Of a stretch of DNA of 64,000 bases, positions 56,806-64,000 are shown piece by piece. The stretch is from assembly GCF_024166365.1 (NCBI RefSeq), contig NC_064830.1:92744968-92808967 (forward strand), written 5' to 3'. This stretch comes from Elephas maximus indicus (lineage: Eukaryota > Chordata > Mammalia > Proboscidea > Elephantidae). Within the stretch, counting starts at the first letter, position 1, and the number at the start of each line of letters is the position of its first letter. A program made the position numbers and the translations under genes. A model generated the notes under the pieces. It saw only the letters and a list, made by a program, of their open reading frames with translations, was not told where the DNA came from and ran no database searches.

Positions 56806-57785
56806 GCTCAGGAGACCTTGGGTTCAGTGTGATACTCTAATATCTGCACGTTAACGTCCGTAAAACTCAAGACTCAATTTTGCTTTGTGTGCTTACTTTA
56901 TTTTGTTGTTTTGAAAAGTTTACAAATTCACATGGCTTAAAATAATGTTATGAAAAGATAAATCCTGAGGAAGTCTCTCTCCCACTCTGTTCCTACCCAC
57001 CACATCCCCCATCTCCTCCCCCAACAGGTAACCACTTTTATTAGTTTCTTATGTATCCTTGCATTGTTTCCTCATGCAAGCAAATATGAACGTATGATGT
57101 TATTTCTTACACAAAAGGTATCATACTCTATGTATTGTGTTTAGCACCTTGCTTTTTCCGACTTGGTAATACAGCCTGGAGATTTTTTTATGGTAGGGTA
57201 GGAAGAGCTTTTGTCTTCTTTTTTATTGCTGCATAGTATTCCACTGGGTGGATGTGCCATACTTTAATTAACCTGATCTCTTTCGATAGGTACTTGGTTA
57301 TTTTAAGCTTTATATATTGCAAACAGTGGTGCAATGGATAATGCTATATGTACATCATTTCTGATGTGTGCTGGTTTATAAGCAGGATAAGTTCCCAGAA
57401 GTGGGATTGCTGGGTCAAAGGGAAATGCACTTAAAAGGAAATTATTTTATTGTGGTGAAATAGATATATAGTAAAACTTGCAAAAGCTAGAAACTGAGTA
57501 AGGCAGGAACCTGTCAGAGAAGGAAAAGGAAAATATTTTCTACTAAAACAAGTGATAGAAAAGCGGTAAGAGTGTACCCTTGTCAAAGGCAGAAAACTTG
57601 TGTGACCCGGAAGAACTAGCACTCCCATTGAATTCCAGCTTTCACAGGTTTCACTGTAATAAAACATTTGCCATTTCAACAATTTCTAAGTGTATAATTT
57701 GGTGACGTTGTTTACAATCGCCATGTTGTGCAAACCATCACCACTATCTGGTGCCAGTAGTTTTCCTCACCCCTACCAGAAATTC

Positions 57786-57953
57786 GGAAACACTGGTGGC
57801 ATAGTGGTTAAGTGCTACAGCTGCTAACCAAAGGGTTGGCAGTTCAAATCTGCCAGGTGCTCCTTGGAAACTCTACGGGGCAGTTCTACTCTGTTCTATA
57901 GGGTCGCTATGAGTCGGAATTGACTCGACGGCACTGGGTTTGGTTGGGTTTTG
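57786..57953 (+). mobile_element. Afrotherian SINE with clear target duplication
   Basis: ggaaacactggtggcatagtgg...cgacggcactgggtttgg. Flanked by ACCAGAAATTC on both sides; inserted in an L1 relic. Confidence 0.92.
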
Positions 57954-58185
57954 TACCAGAAATTCAGTACCGTTTAAGGAATATCTCTCCATTTCCCCCC
58001 TCACCTACCTGTGGTAACCACTAATAAACTTTGATCTCTGTGTGTTTGCCTGTTCTAGATATTTCATGTAAGTGGGGTCATACAATATTTGTCCTTTTGT
58101 GTCTGACTTACTTCACTCAGTAGAATGTTTTCAGGGTTCATCCATGTGGTAGCATGTATCAGGACTCCGTTTCTCTTTATGTTAT

Positions 58186-58262
58186 TGTTGTTAGGTGCCA
58201 TCAAGTGGGTTAAGACTCATAGCGACCCTATGCATGACAGAACGAAACACTGCCCAGTCCTT
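58186..58262 (-). mobile_element. RTE 3' tail fragment
   Basis: gttgttaggtgccatcaag...gaaacactgcccagtcc is a short reversed tail inserted in an L1 relic. Confidence 0.72.
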
Positions 58263-58829
58263 TTTCTTTATAGCTGAGGGATGTTTACTTGTATGGCTAT
58301 ACCACATTTTGTTTACTCATTCATCTGCTGATGGACCGTTGGCTGGTAAATGCACTCTTGAAGAAATCAAGCGAATTTACCTGCACTGCCATCAGCAACA
58401 GATTAGAGTTCCTATTTCCCTTTAGTATCATTGACAAAGTGTGTTATATAATTACGTTTTAAAGTTCCCAAACCAATAACGCTATGGTTTGGGATAGGAA
58501 TATTTACACTGAAGACATTGGCTAACATCTGTGATGGGTTTCCTCTTTCACTTATCAGTTGATAATGAACATACAACCCACCCAGATACTCAGGCACAGG
58601 CTGGGTGACTACTTGGCCTTGACAGGAATGCGATCCGGGAGAGAGGAAGAGACTTAAACATGGATGGGGTTGGATTACATGCTCTGGGATGTTCTTTTCT
58701 AACCTGACTGTCTTTGGTTTGCTAATATGTCTCATCTATTCAGCTTATATTCTCCCTCCCTCCTGATACAACTTACACATGGAATTGTGTTCTAAACGTT
58801 TATAATTGTTTTTCACCCAAGACATACTC

Positions 58830-59560
58830 TTTTAAAAAAATTATTTTTGGTGAAAAAATGTACAGAAAGAGATATACCATTTCAACAATTTCTACATGTG
58901 CAATTCAGTGACATTGATTATATTCTTCAAGTTGTGCAATCATTCTCGCTGTCCTTTTCCAAATTGTTCCACCACAGAAACTTATTGCCCCTACACTTCT
59001 CATTTAACCTTTGGGTTGCTGTTGTCAATTTGATCCCACAGAGATAATTTGTTAAAAGGCACAATGCTTAAAGGTAGGCATACTTTACTATTTAAGCTAT
59101 TTTTATTGTTTGGTTTGGAAACCCTGGCAGTGTAGTGGTTAAGTGCTACGGCTGCTAACCAAAAGAGTAGCAGTTCAAATCCACCAGGTGCTCCTTGGAA
59201 ACTCTACAGGGTAGTTCTACTCTGTCCTATAGGTTCTATAGGGTCCTATGAGTCGGAATTGACTTGATAGCAATGGGTTTTTTTTTTTTTTTTTTTTTAT
59301 TGTTTGGTTCAAAAAAGACTTCAGGGGATAGTTTTGGTTTGAGATTTAAGGTTTAAAGATTATCTCAGGACAATAGTTCCAAGGGTTCATTCAGCCTCAC
59401 TGGTCCAAAAACTCTGGATTCTGTGAAATTGCAAATTCTGTTCTGCATTTCCCCCTTTTGATCAAGATTCTTCTATAGAATCTTTGATCAAAACATTCAG
59501 TAATGGTAGTTGGGCACTAAACACTTCTTTTGGTCTCTCGGCATAGGACCAAGGTACACT
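58830..59560 (-). mobile_element. L1 3' UTR relic related to 8141-8640
   Basis: acatgtgcaattcagtgaca...cccttttgatcaagattcttc parallels 8190-8620 closely. Both copies are reversed. The SINE at 59118 splits this one. Confidence 0.72.
59118..59287 (+). mobile_element. Afrotherian SINE with clear target duplication
   Basis: ggaaaccctggcagtgtagtgg...gacttgatagcaatgggtttt. Flanked by TTTTTATTGTTTGGTT copies; inserted in an L1 3' relic. Confidence 0.92.
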
Positions 59561-60119
59561 TGACATTTCATTGACTGGTCTATGGTTGAACTGACTGCAT
59601 TTATTTCCTTTTCCTCACACAAAAGCCAGTATTTGCAAGCTGAAGGAGGACATGTTTGGGTGTGGAGTGGAGCTGGGTGATTTTGGCAGCTACTCTAGGA
59701 GAAACATTTTGGGAAACAATTCTTTTCCCACACAAAGCAGCCCAGTGATCTGAGCAGACCTATTCATCAGCCTTAATCTGGCCTGAAGTCCCCTGGGACT
59801 CATTCCAAACATAGAGTGTTTCCGACATCACTTGTCATCAAAGCATGTTGCCACTATTATCTAATCAACTGACACAGCAGGTTTTGGAACAGAAGATGGT
59901 TTCCCTCAGGTCATGGTGCTTGCAAGTCAGGACAGCACAAGATGGTGTGACAGCAGCTGAAGGCAGCTTCCCATTGCTTTCTCCCACTGCTGCCCCGGGG
60001 AAAGTTTTCCATTCTGTTGTGGCCTCCACCTTCTCCCTTAGAATCTCTTGGTGGAAGGGTGGGTTAGTAGTCACATTCCCTACTCTATGAGCCAAAGGCC
60101 CTTGCTGGTAGCCATTGAA
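59561..60119. other. No gene seen
   Basis: Higher GC than its surroundings near 59930-60100. Overlapping frames on both strands, but no recognised domain. Confidence 0.4.
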
Positions 60120-60278
60120 AATTCAGACTCTTTGGACACTGTCTAAACACTAGCAATGTGACTTTGGGTAAGCCTAAGTCTTGTCTGAGCCTCTGTAAAT
60201 AGGAATTGTAATCTTATGTCATGGAATTATTGGGAAGATAAAATGAGATAATGTACATGAAGATGCTTGACACATTGT
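60120..60278 (+). mobile_element. MIR SINE
   Basis: gcaatgtgactttgggtaagcc...gagcctctgtaaataggaa...aaatgagataatgtacatgaag matches the MIR order. Confidence 0.8.
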
Positions 60279-60279
60279 A

Positions 60280-60450
60280 CCAGTTCTGTCGAGTCAATTC
60301 TGACTCATGGTGACCCGTCCTGTGTCAGAATACAGCTGTGCTCCATAGAGTTTTCAATGGCTGATTTTCAGAAGTAGGTCACCAGACCTTTCTTCCAAGG
60401 CGCTTCTAGCTTTGTACATTAACCATTTGCACTGTCCCAGGACTCCTGAC
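60280..60450 (-). mobile_element. Older SINE copy
   Basis: gttctgtcgagtcaattctgac...ctgtcccaggactcct. Reversed and diverged, like the copy at 20487. Confidence 0.7.
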
Positions 60451-60639
60451 ATATAGTAGCCAGACATGAATTCATTTAGCAAACAAAGAAGCAAACAAAA
60501 CTAAGCCAAATAAAAACGACCACCAAAAGTCAATTTGATTCAATCAGTTCAGTGGCATCAGGAAGACATCAAAACAAATTACACTGGAGTATTGATGTCC
60601 CTGCCTGTCCTTAGGTGGAGAGCTGTGAGAGGCAGTGAT

Positions 60640-60865
60640 GTGCGAGTAAGAAGTTTGGGCTCTACAGCCAGACAGCCTGAGTTCAAAGCCTGGATCCACC
60701 AGTTTCCGGTGGGGTGACCTTGGACGTTACTTAACTGCTTTGTTCTTCCCGTAAAATGACCATAATAATTGCACGTGCTTTGTGAAATTGTTGTGAGGAC
60801 CAATATGCTAACTCACCCAACATCCTCATCTCAGTTCCTGGCACCTGGGAAGGACTCAATCAAGG
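60640..60865 (+). mobile_element. MIR SINE, near full length
   Basis: tttgggctctacagccagacagcctgagttc, then gtgaccttggacgttacttaactg, then gttcctggcacctgggaaggactcaat. Confidence 0.85.
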
Positions 60866-62039
60866 TTAGATTTTATAATCGTGAAAACCTGGTCCAGCTC
60901 CTGTGTAGTGCTGTCTCTTGGACCAATGTTCCTCTGTGTGCATGAAAAATTGCAAAAGAAAGGTATTTAAGAAAGGCATTTAGAGCTGAGAGAGTGCTGG
61001 AAAGAGGCTTGATTGTGTTGCGTAGTACAATCAGATGTAAAAAAAACTAGCTAAATACCTGTCCTGAAAGAGCAAGTGTGCTCATGTGAGGTTTCAGGGG
61101 TCCAGAAAGGCTTCCTTTAAACATCCCTCAAGCTTTTAGCCTATGTTGCGGCTGTAGTGCAAAGGATGGACAGGACACTTAATAGACCATAAACCAAAAC
61201 CAAGGCAGCAGGAGAATCCACCTCAATTTTTGCAGCGGGTTATCAGTGCCTGTACTTAAGGAAGAACAGACAAGCCTTCATCCCTGGGGAAATGGGGCAT
61301 TGAGGATCAACATCACATTGCTCTGTCATTAGTTATGTGACAAGACTGAAGAGGTTTGGCAAATTCTTATTTGAAAAGAGGTCTTGTTGACCCAAACGAA
61401 GGCTTTAGAAATGGTGAAGGGGATTAATCAAATTGTTTCTGACAAAGACCATGAAAACAAGAGAATTTTAGTTGAAAATTAGAGCATGTGAAACTAAATG
61501 GCAGAGTTCTGGCCAAAGGACTTGAGGCAATTCTGAGCACTCACATGGGATAGGTTAGAATCCAAGGAGAAGCTGGGAACCAAGAGACAAGATGCTTTGG
61601 CCACCAAATTGCAGAGAATGTGGAAACACCAGGCACTGTGTGGGGAGAAAATTATCTGCATTGATGATAATAAAATTGGTTAACATTTATTGACCTGGTG
61701 CCACACCCAATTATAAGCACTTTACCGGTATCAACCTATTTAAAATGATCAACAACCTATGATGTTGGTACTTTTAGTATCATCATCTCTATTTTATAGA
61801 AGGTCAAACCAAGGCATAGGGACTAACCAGTTTGAGACCATCCAGGATTGGAACCAAGGAAGTGTGTTGCCAGGACCCAGCTTCCAACCACTAGTCTGTA
61901 CCACTGTTGTTGATGGTGGTCATCTTATAGTGGAAAGCATGCCACCAGGTAGAAAAAGCAAGTTGGTGGCCAGATTGTAGGCTGTCTCATCTCAAATGGA
62001 AGCCTCCAACATGTTAACGGGGAGGGCGGCACACAGAGT
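60866..62039. other. No gene seen
   Basis: Unique-looking sequence with no repeat family or exon that I can identify. It ends at the polypyrimidine tract. Confidence 0.45.
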
Positions 62040-62216
62040 GCTGTCTTCTTCCTCTCCTTCTCCTGCTTTCCTCCTTCCCTTCCCTTCCTTCCTTCTTTTC
62101 TTCTTCTTCTCCTCCTTTTTCTCTCCCTTTGCTTTCTTCTCTTCCTCTACCTCCTCCTTCTCTCTGTTTCTCCCCCTCCTCGTCCTCCTCCTCTCCTTTC
62201 CTCTTCTTCAAAACAT
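62040..62216. repeat. Long polypyrimidine tract
   Basis: About 175 bp almost entirely C and T on the plus strand (CTTCCTCCTCTCC type). It gives a false open frame of Ser/Phe/Leu on one strand and Glu/Arg/Lys/Gly on the other. Confidence 0.92.
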
Positions 62217-62219
62217 CTT

Positions 62220-62600
62220 AATATGGACAATTTAAAATACATACCCATTATCTACTTCAACAAGTATCAACCATTTTCCATCTCTTTTTATCTACCACCA
62301 TCACCTCTTCCTCCACTCCCCCCTATCTGGAGCATTTTAAAGGAAACACCAGACATCATGTCATTTCACCAGTAGAAACATGTGTTTAACAGATAGGAGC
62401 TTTAAAGAAACAAACAAAAAAACCAAAAGCACCATGTCATTATCACACCTAATAAAACGAACAATGATTCCTTAACAACATCCAATTTCCAGTCCATATA
62501 TGAATTTCCCTGATGGTCTTAGAGATGTTTTTACAGTCAATTTGTTCAAGCCAGGATTCAAATAAGGGCCACCCACTGTATTTGGCTGTTATATTTTTTA
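62220..62600 (-). mobile_element. Old L1 3' UTR relic, left piece
   Basis: tccagtccatatatgaatttccc...gtcaatttgttcaagccagg resembles the old L1M 3' UTR, reversed. It probably continues at 63420. Confidence 0.55.
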
Positions 62601-62882
62601 AGTTTCTCTCTCTCTTTTGAAAAAGAATCATTTTGGAATCATTTTAGGCTTCCAGAAGAGTTGCAGAGATACTACAATACATAGAGTACACCCAGTTTCC
62701 CTGATGTTAGTATCTTACACAACCAGAGTACACTTGTCAAATGAAGAAAGGAAGAAATTAACATTGGTACCTTACTATTAATCAAACTTCAGAGTTTATT
62801 TGGATTTTACCAGTTTTTCCACCATGTCTTTTTTCCCTTACAGAATCCAATCCAGGATATCACATAGGTAGATAAATAGATA

Positions 62883-63095
62883 GGTAGCTGCCATTGAGTC
62901 AGCTGTGCCTTATGGTGACCTTACAACAACAGAAACTCTGTCCAGTCCTGAGTCATCCTCATGATCACTGGCATGTTCAAGTCCATTGTTACTGTGCCAA
63001 TCCATCTCTTCAAGGGCCTCTCTTGCTCTTTTTGGCCCTCCACTTCACCAAACATGATGTCCCCCTCCAGTAATTGATCCCTCCTGATGATGTGT
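62883..63095 (-). mobile_element. RTE fragment, left part
   Basis: tgccattgagtcagctgtgc...tgatccctcctgatgatgtg, a reversed RTE 3' region, interrupted by the SINE at 63096 and resuming at about 63302-63400. Confidence 0.7.
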
Positions 63096-63301
63096 CGGAG
63101 CCCTCGTGGTGAAGTGGCCAATCATTCGGCTGCTAACTAAAAGGTCGGTGGTTTGAACGCACCAGCAGCTCCAAGGGAGAAAGATGCAGGAGTCTGCTTC
63201 AGTAAATATTACAGCCTTGGCAATCCTATGAGCAGTTCTATTCCGTCCTAAAGGGTCACTATGAGTTAGAATCAACTCGATGGCAGTGGGCTTGGTTTTT
63301 T
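63096..63301 (+). mobile_element. Afrotherian SINE nested in an RTE fragment
   Basis: GGAGCCCTCGTGGTGAAGTG ... GGCAGTGGGCTTGG with T-rich tail. Flanked by the repeated target GATGATGTGTC, which fixes the order of insertion. Confidence 0.88.
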
Positions 63302-63419
63302 GGATGATGTGTCCAAAGCAAGCGAGTTGGACAGTGTTCTGTTGCACTCCATAAGGTTTTCATTGGCTAATTTTTGGAAGTAGATCACCATGCTTTTTAG
63401 TAAGTCTCTTTTAATCTGT

Positions 63420-63760
63420 AACAATCCTCTTCTTCTTCTTTTTTTTTTTTTTTTAACTTCATGCCATTGATGTTTGGAGAAACCAGTCATCTGGCCTATA
63501 GAATGTCCTGCTTCCTGGAGTAGGCTAATTGCCCCCTTTTCAGTGTTGTTTAACTTGTTTTTCTGTCCCCTGTATTTCCTGTAAATCAGTAATTAGATGT
63601 AAAGGCTCGATTGGATTGAGGTTTCTTTCTTTCCTTTTTTTTTTTTAGACAGGAATTCTTCATGGGTGGTGTCGTGTACTTTCTATTGCTTCACATTATG
63701 AGGTCCCAGTTTCAGTTATTTTTGAAAGGCTTTCTGGAACCCACATTCCACATTTGCTCT
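63420..63760 (-). mobile_element. Old L1 3' UTR relic, right piece
   Basis: gtcccctgtatttcctgtaaatc, then gggtggtgtcgtgtactttc, is the continuation of the old L1 3' UTR, split from 62220-62600 by RTE and SINE sequence. Confidence 0.55.
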
Positions 63761-63933
63761 AGCTATCATTGCACTCTCCCAAAAATCAAGTTTTCTCTCT
63801 TTGGATTAGTGTTGCTTAAAGATCTTTTTTGAGATGCCTGGTTAAGATGTTTCTCTAATCAATTTTTGCCAAGGGAGAAGTATTGATTCTAGTCTTTCTA
63901 CCCTTAAAAAAAACACACTCTAAAGTTCTTGTA

Positions 63934-64000
63934 TGTCATGGATTGAATTATGTCCCTCAAAAAATTGTGTGTATCCATTTGGCTGGGCCATGATTCCCGG
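63934..64000 (+). mobile_element. MaLR-like LTR, cut by the window end
   Basis: Starts TGTCATGGATTGAATTATG and continues ggctgggccatgattcccgg to the last base. Confidence 0.85.

Larger units (their letters stand above)
56900..58430 (-). mobile_element. Old L1 relics with nested SINE and RTE tail
   Basis: attgctgcatagtattccac, gtgggattgctgggtcaaag, gtaaccactaataaactttg and gtggggtcatacaatatttg are reversed L1 text. Interrupted by the SINE at 57786 and the RTE tail at 58186. Two L1 pieces probably meet near 57430. Confidence 0.65.

Noticed and set aside
62014..62235. Glu/Arg/Lys-rich and Ser/Phe-rich open frames
   Set aside because: They are translations of a polypyrimidine tract, not proteins.

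Overview
This is mammalian nuclear DNA with the repeat content of an afrotherian genome, most likely an elephant (inference). The diagnostic repeat is a tRNA-derived SINE with the tail CTATGAGTCGGAATTGACTCGACGGC, seen here in part or whole about 25 times on both strands. It sits among RTE-clade LINE fragments with a related 3' end, L1 copies with one shared 3' UTR, and MaLR-like solo LTRs.

One intact protein gene is visible. IFT22 (RABL5), an intraflagellar-transport small GTPase, lies on the minus strand in five coding exons between 31673 and 19866. All splice sites are canonical and the exons join to 185 codons plus a stop. It starts in a CpG island (about 31340-31960) with a palindromic RFX X-box and an inverted CCAAT box just upstream of the ATG. 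Intron 1 is about 9.9 kb and holds a decayed hAT transposon in the opposite orientation, itself broken by two LTRs and a SINE.

0-13 kb: a second CpG island (about 11.87-12.56 kb) has two ACTACAnTTCCCAG (ZNF143-type) motifs and two X-box-like motifs but no intact gene. Downstream of it on the minus strand are a broken SCAN-domain exon (6.4-6.8 kb) and a broken C2H2 zinc-finger exon (0.6-1.36 kb), read here as remains of one SCAN zinc-finger gene. 13-32 kb: L1 3' UTRs, LTRs and the IFT22 gene. 32-43 kb: SINEs, old L1 and LTR remains, no gene recognised. 43.9-47.8 kb: a large inverted repeat with arms of about 1.67 kb and roughly 98% identity by eye, around a 0.5 kb LTR spacer. 47.9-51.5 kb: an L1 with readable ORF2 segments and an RTE endonuclease fragment. 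51.6-51.9 kb: a small non-autonomous hAT element whose termini match the large hAT relic in IFT22. 52-64 kb: solo LTRs, RTE, L1 and MIR relics and simple repeats.

No functional RNA gene, CRISPR or operon-like organisation is present. Identities and percentages are by-eye estimates; repeat family names follow remembered consensus features and were not checked by a search.
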